From Neoechinorhynchus agilis (taxonomy: Eukaryota > Acanthocephala), in contig CM121341.1 of assembly GCA_051530055.1 (NCBI GenBank), positions 19,220,001 through 19,284,000 on the forward strand: a stretch of DNA of 64,000 nt, given 5' to 3'. Below the pieces are notes generated by a model that saw only the letters and a program-made list of their open reading frames with translations, made no database searches and was not told the DNA's origin. The position numbers and the translations under genes were made by a program. Of this stretch, positions 12,011 through 23,911 are shown piece after piece. The first letter of the stretch is position 1. Every line of letters begins with the position of its first letter.

Positions 12011-13048
12011 ATGTACATACCGAAAAGAAGGAAAGCTGAAGTTACAGGGAGATCGCGCAGCAGATTAATACCAAAAAGCAGAAATGCAGCGGACAGCAAC
12101 AATGCTAAACGCAACGTGAAACTAAGAAATTCACCATTAGTTGACAATAAATTTAGGTGCCTCCCGGAAATGGATTTGCCGCCACTAGGAGAATATCTAA
12201 GAAGGACATTCGTTACTATCCGAAATCGACAAATGTTCTTATACATTGGAAAGGTCAGCTTGTTTAAGTTAGCTGGCGTTGATGCTCAGCGAAATGGCAA
12301 GACCGAATTTATATTCATACCGGTAATTGAGGTAGGCACAAACCACGGTGATGATGAGAAATGGCAGGAGTTCCAAAATGCGAAAGTAGTATCTCAAACA
12401 CCAGCAAACATGTCTGTAGCATCAGAAAACACTGTTAATACTGCCCAGATCAACCCGAAAAGACCTTTCGACAAACAATGGTATTCAGAAAGTAAGATCG
12501 AAGAAAGTGGTAATAAATACGGATATGCGCATTCTGAAAGAGATGATGACTCCGAATACGATTTAGAACCTGAAGGAGCTAAAAACACGGGCCGGAGAGC
12601 AGTAATTGAAAATTCGAAGGTCGATAACCAAGATCCCCGAAAGCCCATTGGAAATGCATCTAAACAGACCGATCGCCTCACGGGTTACGATGCAGTTTTG
12701 GCCAAACCGGATCGAAATAACCATGTAGGACAGCCAGTTCGGATGCAGTTCTCAAATAATGGCTCGCATTTTGGACAAAATCTACATGCATCTTCAACAC
12801 TTTTCAACTATTCAAAAGAAGATTTAGAGAAACGGCAATTATTCAGTCAGTTTACATCTTACGGGACTACCAGCTCTAAGCTTTCAAGTGAGCTGCGAGG
12901 TAAGCGATCTCATAATGGTAGTGCTAGCTTTTCTACCAATACTTCATACATGAAGAAAGATAACGAGCGAAGTTTGGATGTGTGGACAGAAATAGAGGAA
13001 GTGTTAACTAGACTGCAATCTCTGTCAGCTAAATTGGTTTCCGAGTAA
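12011..13048 (+). CDS. Uncharacterised 345-residue polar protein
   Basis: One intronless frame of 345 codons begins MYIPKRRKAEVTGRSRSR. The first 40 residues are strongly basic. A short globular-looking part follows (residues about 55-105: PPLGEYLRRTFVTIRNRQMF, then LFKLAGVDA). The rest is rich in Asn, Ser, Lys, Asp and Glu and looks disordered, ending in an amphipathic helix (DVWTEIEEVLTRLQSLSAKL). No catalytic motif or known domain was recognised. Length and composition argue for a real gene. A nuclear or cytoskeletal scaffold is possible, but nothing in the sequence proves a function. Confidence 0.6.
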   Translation: MYIPKRRKAEVTGRSRSRLIPKSRNAADSNNAKRNVKLRNSPLVDNKFRCLPEMDLPPLGEYLRRTFVTIRNRQMFLYIGKVSLFKLAGVDAQRNGKTEFIFIPVIEVGTNHGDDEKWQEFQNAKVVSQTPANMSVASENTVNTAQINPKRPFDKQWYSESKIEESGNKYGYAHSERDDDSEYDLEPEGAKNTGRRAVIENSKVDNQDPRKPIGNASKQTDRLTGYDAVLAKPDRNNHVGQPVRMQFSNNGSHFGQNLHASSTLFNYSKEDLEKRQLFSQFTSYGTTSSKLSSELRGKRSHNGSASFSTNTSYMKKDNERSLDVWTEIEEVLTRLQSLSAKLVSE

Positions 13049-15324
13049 AGTGTTGTTTTTATGCGTCTTAGCACAGTGTTCGTTCAGCCGGGATAAAGAC
13101 GTTGGTTTCATTATTTAGACAATGGAACGGGGAGCATCTTGAATAGATCATGGAAGTGTGATCTTCTCGCAGCTCAATTATATTTTCTAGAGATGGATTA
13201 CCGGTAGACTGTTTCGTGTTAAATAAACATTCAAAATGTTACATTGCTCATCGCGGCATTCTGAGCATCCCAAGGCATAATGCGCGCATTAATACGATCG
13301 ATTGAGAGTAGAACATGCGACAAAAACCTCAAAAACGGATGCGAGTTTGTTTTAGTGAAGAGATGTTTCCTCAAGGAAGTCATTTTTGGCATCAGACTGC
13401 CGTGCGCAGAATAACTTGCATTCGTTCGAGCGCAGCATCATATCGAACATATTTGCTCAAAGAAAACAACGGGGCAGAAGGAAGCGGACTGAGACATTTT
13501 AAGGAAAAACATTACAGCAATCACTGGAGGGGAAAAATTCCACTATGAGCTTGTTTACTTCAAATGTCGAGAAGCTAATTATGAAGTCAGAAGTTAAATC
13601 TGAGTTTGATGTCATGTTTCGAAATTAATTCGTTATATCGGCTTCCCTTGCTCAGATATTCAATTAAAAACTCAAGTGAATAAACGCGTATTAGCCCGAA
13701 TTTTGCCACCAGTGCATCCTAAATTCTTGGGCGATTGTCATTCATATGATTTCGATAAACTGATACGGCATCTAAAGAAATACCAAAATGCCCAAAGGTT
13801 CACACTAGAAATTTGCGACAATGATGCTGATATAAGCCAATGCAATTTTTAAATTTTTCTTGCTGACCAAGTATTGATATTAATATTGGACAAATCCAAT
13901 GTATCTAAAGCCTAAAATAATGAAATATAAGACAACAATTTGTCATAATCGCAGTGCAACATTAGTAGTTGAAAAAAGAATGCGAAAAAATGTCGACATA
14001 AAAAGTATAAAAATTATTAAGCGATTCAATCCATTCGGCTGAGTTAAAGCAATAGGAGTCAATTGAAAATACTAGTTTCTTTTGCAAAAGCTCAGTTGTA
14101 AGGATTTTCAATTTTATAATATAGGGAAGCTTTGGAATTAAAATACAATTCGGGGCCAGTTTCAAGCAGAAAATTGGTTATAGGCTTCATATACCGAAAT
14201 AAAAGCTTCAATATCGTCCATGCGAAACTTTGGTAGCGGATAAGATTTAGTCCCAGGAAATAAGAAGTCAAATCTAAGGTAAGATTGTTAGAAGCGTTGA
14301 AACTATAGCTAATGGCGCACAACCAAAGGGGGCGAAATAACGCTGAAAGTAGGAAACTCACTGATGAGTGCCTCATACTCGGGAGATATCGGACTATCCG
14401 GAGGGATGTATAAACTCATAAGCGCATTATTAAGGGTTAAAATTATTCATTCGCTTCCCTGACCCATATTGATGGGCTGTGGAAAAGGCCTCACTTCAGC
14501 ACAGAATAAATATAACTAAAATTAAATTTCAATTTTCTAACAATCGAAGCAGTTTTCACTTAAGGAATAAAAATGTTTGGAACGCGAGTGCAAAAGTTGT
14601 GTTTTATGGGCTGCGAGAAATGTACCTTCCTAGGTTCACATTTGTAGTCTATAGCAATGGATAATTAATTCATCCAGGAATGTTTCCATGTCGAACACCC
14701 AAAGGGAATATCATTTGCATAGCATCCATTATCTGTAGATTCCCCAATGACGAATAGTAATTGAAGACAGATGACCAATGAAATTCCTAAATTGTCTAGA
14801 TTTTAGGTAATCTTAGAGGGATACTTAGATGTGACATTAGAGCTGGAAAATGTGCTCCGAATGCAGGTTAAGAGCAAACATGTTAAGATAAGTTGAGTAT
14901 TGCTTGAACATTGTCAAATCAAAATAATTTATGTATGTCAGAGTGTGGAAGCGCACTCTGATAACATATCGACGACCGATGTGAGTGATTTTTCTTATAA
15001 GGATCCAGCCAACCTAAAGGGGAGGGAAACGTTTGAGTATCGCTGAAATCGAGTATGAAAGCATAGGCCGTTTGAAAATCGGCTTCGGACTACTCGTAGT
15101 TTTGACCGTCACTTCAGCACTTCACGGAATCGCCGTTAATTAAAAGCAGAGAAAATGCAGAGAAGCTGGATTTTCTTAAAGAAAAAGACTGCTTCGGTAT
15201 TTAGTAAAGTATAAACAGCAATGTGTGAAAGGGATCCTAAGATTTCAATCACACACACGACTATCATTGGGTATTCGAGGATTTGTGTATAATATCTGAC
15301 ATTGTCAAGCGCGCTTTGAAGAGG
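13049..15324. other. Intergenic region
   Basis: No gene could be supported here. Short frames at 13315-13548 and on the minus strand near 14.0-14.4 kb lack coding character. The second copy of the 200-bp dispersed repeat lies at 14318-14495. Confidence 0.5.
14318..14495 (+). repeat. Dispersed repeat of about 200 bp, copy 2
   Basis: Block-wise similar to 2711-2920, sharing GGCGAAATAACG and AGGAAACTCACTGATGA and the later AAGGGTTA and GGGCTGTGGA blocks, in the same order and strand. I considered a hammerhead ribozyme because of CTGATGAG beside GAAAC, but the required order of core elements is not present. Confidence 0.45.
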
Positions 15325-17093
15325 TCATTTCCTGAATCCATTGGTTAACATATCTCTCGAAGGTTGTGATCGTTTTATTCTCTGTCGTCTTATCATCAGA
15401 TAACGGCTGGGGTAGAGGCGATATGGATGTATATGCTTTTCGTGAATAGCAACGGAATGATCACGTCGAACGTGAGCAATACCTAACATTGCCGTGGCAC
15501 CGATTGAAATAAAGAGACAAAAAATTAAGAACAGTAAGAGTTTTGAAGAAAGGTAAAGCCGTGAAATGTCGTCCGTGAACTTTGATTCAACAGATCGTAG
15601 ACTTGAGTTTATGTCATTTATGAGTGACAGAGTTTCCTGTGAGTGCTTTAAATATAATTCTCCTGAAAGATTGTTAAAACAGTCAAGTAGAGTTTTGAGT
15701 GCCTCGATTTGTGACTTGTAATGTTGACTGAGTTGCTCGAGGTACGCATTTGTAAGCGATACGTTCTTATCGAGTTTTTGTATCTTTTGATTGAGTCGAA
15801 TTAAAGGAGGAATATTTGATTTTGATGAACTGTCCTCGCTGGTTCGATTAAAGTACGCACAAGAACCACTAGAATGACCAAGCGATGAGTTGGATAAATA
15901 ACTTGGTTTCGTGAGCAGTAACTGTAAGTATCCATGGTAGTCATTGAGTGGATTAATGCTTCGTTGTAATAATCCTGATGACATACGTTTAGACATTTGA
16001 CAAAGTACTGAGCACTCCAAATCGGCACCTTTTGCTTGAAGGCCTCCAATTACATCATCACCGGTCTCCGTAGATTCAAGTTCAGCGTCGATGTGTTCAT
16101 CGAATACAGTTCCGAACACTCGGAAAGAAGAAAGGGCACAATTTTGCTCGGTTCCGTACGTATCCAATATATCTGCCCTCACATATTTAACGTACAGATT
16201 TGACCTATTCGTAGAAAATCGTTGTACTTTGCGTTCATTTTCACATGCAAATACATCAAGAATGGGTTGACCATCCCAATATGTTTTACGATGAACGATC
16301 TCAGGCTCATTTGCAGACTGGTTCACGGGCACTACTATTGCAGCCGATCTATTATTAGGACGAGTTGGAATGTAAGTTTTTGCATTGCTTACTCGCAGTT
16401 CAATGACTTTAGGAAGATTGACAAACAGCTCTAAAGTGCCAAGTTCAATGTGAGTTATACGTATTAGTGTCAGATGATCGAAAAGATGCTATGTTCCCAG
16501 TTCAATTACCGCCGAACAACTAACAGCTCCTATGGGCTCACATAGTTGAACAACGAACCACATTTTCGATCGCCGTGGACATAGCATGTAAGTATCCGGA
16601 CTATCATGTAAAACATTTTTTACATACTTCGAATCCATACTGTGTTCAATAATCTTTGAACCACAAGAAGCACTCGCATAGTTCTTTTGGGGAACATTGG
16701 TAACATCGGGATGCGATGTAGCTGTATGATTGTGCCTCGAATAGAATTCGCTATCGTTTTGCGGAATCATCGATTGAGCTCCATTTGTTGTTTGTTTATC
16801 ATTAAACGATCTGATTCGTATATTTTTCCATTCCTCAAACGAGGAAATGTTGGAGTCTAGAACGTAAACAACCGAGGATGATTCAGGTATCATTACGGTA
16901 TCGTTTGTCCCATTGCAATATGAGTCAAATTGATTTTGTTTTGGGAGTAAAATAAACGCACATCAGAAAACCAATTTGAGCATTTCGGTGAATGGTCTAG
17001 CATCTTCGAGCCCGACAAGGATCGGATACATAAACAACACATGGTACACAAAAGTCGGACCATTATTTGCAGATCCCAATTGTCGCTGAACAT
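15325..17093 (-). CDS. SUCO: SUN-domain ossification factor homolog (SUCO/Slp1 family)
   Basis: This is an ER or nuclear-envelope membrane protein of the SUCO/Slp1/OPT family, which in yeast works with Emp65 to protect soluble ER proteins. The SUN-like domain is plain: SSFEEWK upstream, then YASASCGSKI, YMLCPRRSKMWFVVQLCEPI and IELGTLELFVNLPK, then YVKYVRADILDTYGTEQNCA, ending LSSFRVFGT. After a loop comes the conserved coiled-coil RLNQKIQKLDKNVSLTNAYL, a membrane helix (LLLFLIFCLFISIGATAML) and a short basic tail. It is far shorter than vertebrate SUCO because the linkers are reduced. The 5' end (16893-17093) is tentative. The intron inside the SUN domain near 16450-16524 has no GT-AG solution that keeps the domain (see findings). 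Confidence 0.88.
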
Positions 17094-17630
17094 CGTTCTA
17101 ATCTAAAAATCGATCACAATTTTCGTTTAAATTGGTTCATCGGGAAGTAATGCCAAAAGGCATTGTAAACCAAAAGCTACTTTCAATAAAGACAAAGAGG
17201 TGCCACCTTGAGAAATAAATAGACAATATTTGGGTTCGTCAATGATAAAATACTGCTTGTTCGCAAACTAAATTGACATTAGAAGACAAGTTGTAAAACT
17301 CAAAGTTATCGTCGGAATCTCCTTTTGTTTAGATTAAAAAGGGGAGCTGTGGCCTAAAGTACTAGTCAGCAAAAGACATTGATTAGCAATCTATACACTT
17401 GCATCATTGAACGCGAACAGCAATGATTTTTCTTGACATAATAGGATTCATAATGAACCATAACTATCGTCGTGTGGTTAATGAGGTGATAAAAATAAGA
17501 GGGTTGACTTTGAAATGCCCAATCTTAAGCAGATTCTAATGATTGAAATACTATCACACGTTGCTTAAGCAAATGCGTATCTGATAGAGAATTCAATTGC
17601 GGTAGCATTTCTTGATTTATTTGACGAATC

Positions 17631-20557
17631 TTAAATACCAACCAACAACACTAACAAGCGCTAAACCGTACCTAAATGCGATATGACCACTTATTTGCAT
17701 ATTGAAAGTTACGTACCATGTTAGAATATAACCCAAATGATTATCCGGCAGATCGAATCGAATTTGACCCGCTAATGGACCACCCAGCACATCGCATCCT
17801 TAAGACATATTTTAGCCTAGAATTTGCATTATTGCACACCTTCTTCGGCCGTCACCAATATATTTTCGGTATCAGCATGCTCCGCCATTTGACCAACAAT
17901 CTTCTGACACCAATGGTTTCTCTTCGGAGAGTTCATATTCAGTATAGAATACTGCAAAATTTGATAAAAAAATTAAGTTTTTGCAGGATCCAACCGTTTC
18001 AGATGGGGTTACATATCCGATGATCGTAGAAGGGCGAGGTCCTTCTGCGCATAAATTCTTCATGTTCATGGGCACAAATCCGCGATTGACTAAAATACGG
18101 CGATTCTTTGTTTTACTGTAGTCAGCGCTAGATCAATATAAGTTGAATCATTCTGCCCTTACCCAGGAAGGTTTGGATATGATAGTTCGAATGGGGTGAT
18201 CACATGAACTCCAACGGAGCGAATATTCTTATCTGGCCAGTGTTTTTTAGCTGCTTGATTACCCAATATATTTGCTCGAGATTCAAGTAGTATCTGTCGC
18301 TGATGATCGAAAGTTCCGGTGCATTTGACTTTTGTGTACAAGGGAATACTTTCGATCGATTGATTTCTAAATGAATCCGTAGATCAAAAGTGAATTCGTT
18401 GAACCTACAAAAAGACGCATGAGAAAATAGGAAAATCGTCTTCGGCAAAAATACTGTCATCACGCAAAAAATTAGTATCTGACGCTGATGATCGAAAATT
18501 CCGGTGCATTTGACTTTTGGGTACAAGGGAATACTTTAGATCGATTGATTTCTAAATGAATCCGTAGATCAAAAGTGAATTCGTTATACCTACAAAAAGA
18601 CGCATGAGAAAATAGGAAAATCGCCTTCGTCAAAAATACTGTCATCACGCAAAAAATTGGTATCTGACGCTGATGATCGAAAATTAAGGTGCACTTGACT
18701 ATTGTGTGCAAGGGAATGCTTACGATCGATTGATTTCTAAATGAATCCGTAGATCGAAAGTGAATTCATTAATCTTACAAAAAGACGCATAAGAAAATAG
18801 GAAGATCGTCTTCGGCAAAAATACCGTCATCACGCAAAAAAATTGGTATCTTATGCGGATGATCGAAAATTCCGGTGCATTTGACTATTGTGTACAAGGG
18901 AATACTTTCGATCGATTGATTTATAAATGAATCCGTAGATCGAAAGTGAATTCATTAATCCTACAAAAAGACGCATAAGAAAATAGGAAAATCGTCTTCG
19001 GCAAAAATACAGTTATCACGCAAAAAATTGGTATCTGACGCTGATGATCGAAAATTCCGGTGCATTTGACTATTGTGTACAAGGGAATACTTTCGATCGA
19101 TTGATTTCTAAATGAATCCGTAGATCGAAAGTGAATTCATTAATCCCACAAAAAGACGCATAAGAAAATAGGAAAATCGTCTTAGGCAAAAATACTGTCA
19201 TCACGCAAAAAAATTAGTATCTGACGCTGATGATCGAAAATTCTGGTGCATTTGACTTTTGTGTACAAGGGAATACTTTCGATCGATTGATTTCTAAATG
19301 AATCCGTAGATCAAAAGTGAATTCGTTAATCCTACAAAGAGACGCATAAGAAAATAGGAAAATCGTTTGGCAAAAATACTGTCATCACGCAAAAAATTAG
19401 TATCTGACGCTGATGATCGAAAATTCTGGTGCATTTGACTTTTGTGTACAAGGGAATAATTTCGATCGATTGATTTCTAAATGAATCCGTAGATCGAAAG
19501 TGAATTCATTAATCCTACAAAAAGACGCATAAGAAAATAGGAAAATCGTTTGGCAAAAATACTGTCCTCACGCAAAAAAATTGTATCTGACGCTAATGAT
19601 CGAAAATTCTGGTGCATTTGACTTTTGTGTACAAGGGAATACCTTCGATCGATTGATTTCTAAATGAATCCGTAGATCAAAAGTGAATTCATTAATCCTA
19701 CAAAAAGACGCATGAGAAAATAGGAAAATCAACTTCGGCAAAAATACTGTCATCACGCAAAAAATTGGCATCTGACGCTGATGATCGAAAGTTCCGGTGC
19801 ATTTGACTTTTGGGTACAAGGGAATACTTTCGATCGATTGATTTCTAAATGAATCCATAGATCGAAAGTGAATTCATTAATCCTACAAAAAAGACTCAAA
19901 AGAAAATACGAAAATCGTCTTCGGCAAAGATACTGTCATCACGCAAAAACAATTACCGAAAATCATACGGGTTGTTGTTGTTTCCGCAGAGCGCAGCAAT
20001 TTCCAATCGAAATGTCTACGGCGGACTTTTCAGAGACTTTTTTGGAAGACAACATTCGACAGTGTCATTACATGCATAATCAGGAAACACTTTTTTAAAA
20101 TTGTAAAGAAATTAATCATTATTGTTTCAATTTCAATTAGCGATATTCACTCAGAAATAGATTTATATTGAAAATTGTCGGCCTTTTCGTTGGCCTTCTT
20201 CAGTCAGATTACTTTGGGGAGGAAAATTCGTGATTATAAATCTATTTCTGAGTGAATATCGCTAATTGAAATTGAAACTTTTTTAAAATTCAAGTTTTCA
20301 CGGAACTCCAGAAATGTTATCGCTTTGGAAAAATGGAAGTTACTTTACAATTTTATGGTGAATTAAACTTACTCCATGAGAGATAAAAGATCCACGGGCT
20401 GTGAATATCGCCATTTTTCAATTTGCTCCAAAAGATCATGTTTCCATTTGTGGCGCCGTATCTGCCAATTTCCAAGAAGAGTAAAAGTCGTAACGGGAAC
20501 CACGAGCGTCACCAAAGACCCAGGTGAAAGCCACTTTGCTTTTAAAGGATATACCAT
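17631..20557 (-). CDS. SURF1: SURF1, cytochrome c oxidase assembly factor
   Basis: SURF1 is an inner mitochondrial membrane protein needed for heme a insertion into COX1. Six exons follow from homology, all with GT-AG introns: 20557-20373, 18366-18163, 18115-17995, 17951-17840, 17798-17717 and 17671-17631. Exon 1 has the first membrane helix and the GNWQIRRHKWKHDLLEQIE motif (family: GTWQxxRRxWK). Exon 2 has KVKCTGTFDHQRQ and VGVHVITPFEL, and exon 3 has ILVNRGFVP. Exon 4 has NSPKRNHW, exon 5 has LGGPLAGQIRFDLPDNHLGY, and the join to exon 6 gives ILTWYGLALVSVV, the second helix. The protein is about 230 residues, slightly short for the family because little follows helix 2. Intron 1 is about 2 kb, unlike the other introns, because it holds a hairpin MITE and a tandem array built from the exon 2 acceptor region. 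Confidence 0.92.
18270..19960. repeat. 185-bp tandem array containing copies of SURF1 exon 2 start
   Basis: Nine units of about 185 bp run head to tail, seen by the recurring block GTGCATTTGACTTTTGTGTA near 18311, 18505, 18690, 18878, 19060, 19246, 19430, 19612 and 19797. On the minus strand each unit carries the end of SURF1 intron 1 (an acceptor in CGGATTCATTTAG) and the first about 70 bases of exon 2 (encoding KVKCTGTFDHQRQ or a variant). The unit at 18.27-18.37 kb is the genuine exon 2, which continues into unique coding sequence. In the other units exon similarity ends after CAGCGTCAGATA. One decoy (near 18910) has lost the AG acceptor; the others keep it. Confidence 0.9.
20125..20278. 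mobile_element. Hairpin MITE with 44-bp perfect terminal inverted repeats
   Basis: GTTTCAATTTCAATTAGCGA and the following 24 bases are repeated in perfect inverted orientation at the far end, separated by about 65 bp. A 14-bp direct repeat, ACTTTTTTAAAATT, lies at 20088 or nearby and again immediately right of the element; it could be a target duplication if the insertion includes some 30 extra bases. It sits in intron 1 of SURF1. No protein is encoded, so it would depend on a transposase supplied elsewhere. Confidence 0.8.
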
Positions 20558-20624
20558 TTAAAAGAATGATCAAACGACGAACTTATCCGAATTATATAGG
20601 ATTCTTTCATCTCCTGGAACAATC

Positions 20625-20828
20625 ATGCTAAAGACTTGGGAATCTGTTCTTCAAATTCTCAATCGTACATTTGGGAGTTCCGCTCGCTCTATCTCACAGT
20701 ATTTCTTAACTTCCATTATTGTAATTTTAACGAGTCTGAACAACATGGATTCCGATCGCCTTGGCATATTTTTTGTTCGAGAAACCATAAATAATCTTCA
20801 AAAATTGTCGAGCTTAGGTTTTTGTTAA
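20625..20828 (+). CDS. Possible short exon divergent from SURF1
   Basis: A 67-codon ATG frame starts only about 70 bp upstream of SURF1 on the other strand, reading MLKTWESVLQILNRTF and later MDSDRLGIFFVRETINNLQK. It looks helical and coding-like and could be a first exon or short protein sharing a bidirectional promoter with SURF1. An RTE insertion begins about 50 bp beyond its stop and may have cut it off. I do not recognise it. Confidence 0.3.
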   Translation: MLKTWESVLQILNRTFGSSARSISQYFLTSIIVILTSLNNMDSDRLGIFFVRETINNLQKLSSLGFC

Positions 20829-20879
20829 TGTGCGATGGATTACAGGTATACAAATGAATCTTTTCGTTAGTTTTTATGT

Positions 20880-23160
20880 AGCCCTAAGACCACACACCCC
20901 TCCGCCCCGTTTCTCTCAAACGTCGGTCTTCAGCCACACAATTTTTCCATCGCTTTCTCAGCCTTCCGCGATCCATTCGATTTTCATTTCCTAAACTTTT
21001 CGAATGAATCGATTCGGCTCTTCACGTTTCACCATATCGCTCCATTGGATCCTTCGTTTCGCGATAGCTTCCTTCACGTCTTCCACCTTCGCTGAGCCCC
21101 GGACCGCATTATTTGGGATCATCTCTTGCCTGGTCACCCCACACATCCACTTCATCATGTTCAATTCGGCTCCCTGCATTCGCTTGATGTGATTGGCAGT
21201 GGTGTTCAATGTTAGTGACTACAAACAAATAAGTGCTCAAAACTGAACCTTGATGCAATCGTACGTTCACCGAGGAGCTATTCGTATCACCAACTGGCGT
21301 GCTTATATTCACTTTGCTCTGCCTGTACATGCCCTGAATTGTGGTGATATAAGTCTCGGGCAGAGTTTTCTTCTAAGACAGTTCCATACCAGTTTTCTAG
21401 GGACAGTATCATAGGCCTTTTCGAGATCGATGAACACGCTGTGCATTTCCCATCGTTTTTCATGACATTTTTCATATAACTGACGTAACGCAAATACAGC
21501 TTCAGTACTACCCCTGCCGGACATAAATCCTTTCTGCTCCTCTGATATGGACATTTCGCTCCCCAGGCCTTGATCGATTATCCTTTCGTATAGCTTCATC
21601 GTGTGGCTCGACAATTTGATTCCTCGATAGCTTGAACAAACTCTAACATCTCCTCTCTGTTTGTATATCGGTACCAGCGTGGTCTGCCTCTATTACTCTG
21701 GCATCTTTTCCGTAGTAACTATTCGCCGGAAGAGATTTGTTAATAGTGGAACAGCATCAACTTAAAGCACTTTCCAGACCTCTATGGGTATTTCGTTTGG
21801 GCCCGTCGCTTTCCCGTTTTCATCTTGGAAAGTGCTGTTTCAATTTGACCTCTGATATTGCGTTGACTAATCCTTCGTTAGGTTCGTGCACTCTTTCTAC
21901 CCCATTCTTACTGTTCAGCAGTTGATCAAAGTATTCTCTCCACCTTTCTTTAACTTCTTTTTATTCGCTCAAAATGTTCCCATCCTTGTCCTTAATTTGC
22001 TTTACCGTCGTAATGTCCTGCGATCCTTGATCTTCGCCACTTTGAACACATATGACATTGTTTTGTCTTCTTGCAGATTTAATCCACCATCTGTTCGTAT
22101 CCTCAATGTCGTGATTTAGAATGCAAATGACCTTCTTGAATTCCTCACGATATGGAGTTTAATCAAGTCGCCACCATTTGATTTTACTAGGCATCCTGTA
22201 TTTGCGCCGTTTGATGTTCTTGATCTCCAGGTCCATGTACAGTAAAGGGTGTTTCGAAGCGCATGTCTCTCCAGGTATAGTTTTTACGGTTTTCACTTCT
22301 CTCAATTTTTCTTGTGGATAGAGGATATAATCGATTTGAGTTTTCCTCCCGCCGCCGATGTTGTAAGTCACAAGTTATCGTTCTTCTTTCTTAAAGTAAG
22401 TGTTGGTGATCCGAAGTTTATTTGCCAACGCAAAGTCCAAAATGTTTTCACTTCTACCGTGTGCTTGACACCAGCTCGAGTTTTCCGCGCCATTATGACC
22501 GTTGAGGTCTCCACATATTATACATCTTTCCTCCTTGATTTCATGGACCACATCATATAGATCTTCTCAAAACTGGTCTTTCTCCTGCTGCGTGAGTCCA
22601 GCTTATGGGGCATAACAAGAAACGATCACCAAGCATTGCCCTCCAAGATCCATCTGCATCCACATTATCCTATCACTTTTCCTATAGACTTCTAAGACTC
22701 CATCTGCATGTTTATCACTCAAGACAATTCCAACTCCATTTCGATCAGAAGATGAACCATTATAAAATAGTTTGAAGCCGTCTCCAAGATCCCGTGCTTT
22801 GGCTCCTTTCCATTTCAGCTTCTGGGAACACATAGACATTCAATCCTCATTCTCTTCATCATATGCACTATTTCCATCGATTTACCCGTCATTGTCCCGA
22901 CGTTTAAAGATCCAACTTTCAGTTTTCGTTCGCGTTTGGGTCTTTGTCCATTTGATAATTTATTCACAGAGATCGGACCAGTTCTTTGTGCATCGCATAC
23001 AGGGTACGCCCTAATCCTTCTTTGTGTGTTTGTTATACCGCTCAATTTTGATTTTTATTGGTGCAAGGTTTTATGGTCGGATGCCATTCCTGGCACCAGC
23101 CCTCTTCATTTATCCGGGCTCGGGACTGGCACCGAGTTTCCTCGGCCATAACATAAATGA
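20880..23160 (-). mobile_element. RTE-type LINE, degraded
   Basis: On the minus strand the apurinic-type endonuclease is recognisable (KVGSLNVGTMTGK, then FNG-SSDRNGVGIVLSDK and IVSCYAP), followed by reverse transcriptase pieces: EEQKGFMSGRGSTEAVFALR, HSVFIDLEKAYDTVPRKLVW and the C-terminal WMCGVTRQEMIPN with IAKRRIQWSDMVKRE. The 5' flank has the GCCCGGATAAATGAAGAGGG block common in this clade. Several frame changes and stops separate the pieces, so it is dead. The endonuclease-RT order and the short 3' region fit RTE. Confidence 0.85.
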
Positions 23161-23270
23161 TTTATTTGAAATATTTCACGAGGTAGCCTCGCATCATCAG
23201 TCATTGTTTAAGTGTTTTATTGAACCACAATTCTAATTTGATTATGCCGAAGGATTTTATATCGATGATT
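23155..23270. repeat. Dispersed 115-bp repeat, rearranged copy
   Basis: The right half (ATTTGAAATATTTCACGAGG to TCAGTCATTG) is in + orientation; the left half with CCGAAGGATTTTATATCGAT follows in inverted orientation. It abuts the 5' end of the RTE element. Confidence 0.55.
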
Positions 23271-23911
23271 TAAGCGAATTTTTCTGTTCAACTTTAATGA
23301 GCTTTGTAAACTCTTCCATCTCGTCTCTCAGTGATATCAGCTGCTTTGTCATCCAACGACGTCTTCGTTATCAAGGACTACGAGAGCTTTATCGCCAAAA
23401 CATATTCGCGAATGTTGATAAAAAAAGAACTCATTGCAACCTTTCTAGATTTCGTATTATGTCGTTTTTACTGTCAAAATCTGTTATTTGTCTAAAGTGT
23501 ACATAATCGTGTCCATTCATCAAAATTGAAGCTTGTGAATAGTGCCGTTTTTTACATATTTGTCTTTACACTTCTAGTAGCTCTACTTGGTCAGAGTTCA
23601 ACAAGTATCACCAAAGTCGAATCAATTTCGACAGTGCAAATAATGGCCAACAAACTATTTATGAACCGCAAACACCTCTTTTTAATTTACGTTTTTAATG
23701 ATGCCTAAGCTTCCCTGGTGCACATTTGAGTATCGCAAATTAACGATGCCATTTGGAAATTTTTGACTGCGCGAATTTGACGGAATTTGTCGCTTAGTTT
23801 TTCGAGTTACTGTGACCATCGGAAAAGCGAATGCGATGGATCGAACTTCTGTACGTTTCCAACAAGGATCTTTTTTGCTTATAGAGAACCTTCTTTTAAC
23901 CGGCAAAGACA

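Noticed and set aside
14340-14380. CTGATGAG next to GAAAC, considered as a hammerhead ribozyme.
   Set aside because: The core elements are not in an order that can form the three stems, and the related repeat at 2.7 kb does not keep the CTGATGA box.
17718-18060. An apparently good two-exon gene on the + strand reading DPTVSDGVTYPMIVEGRGPS.
   Set aside because: The same DNA on the minus strand encodes SURF1 exons 3-5 with clear family motifs (ILVNRGFVP, NHW, LGGPLAGQIR), so the + frame is a shadow.
22249-23236. Several + strand frames of 70-100 codons over the RTE element.
   Set aside because: They are antisense to the endonuclease and reverse transcriptase coding sequence of the LINE.
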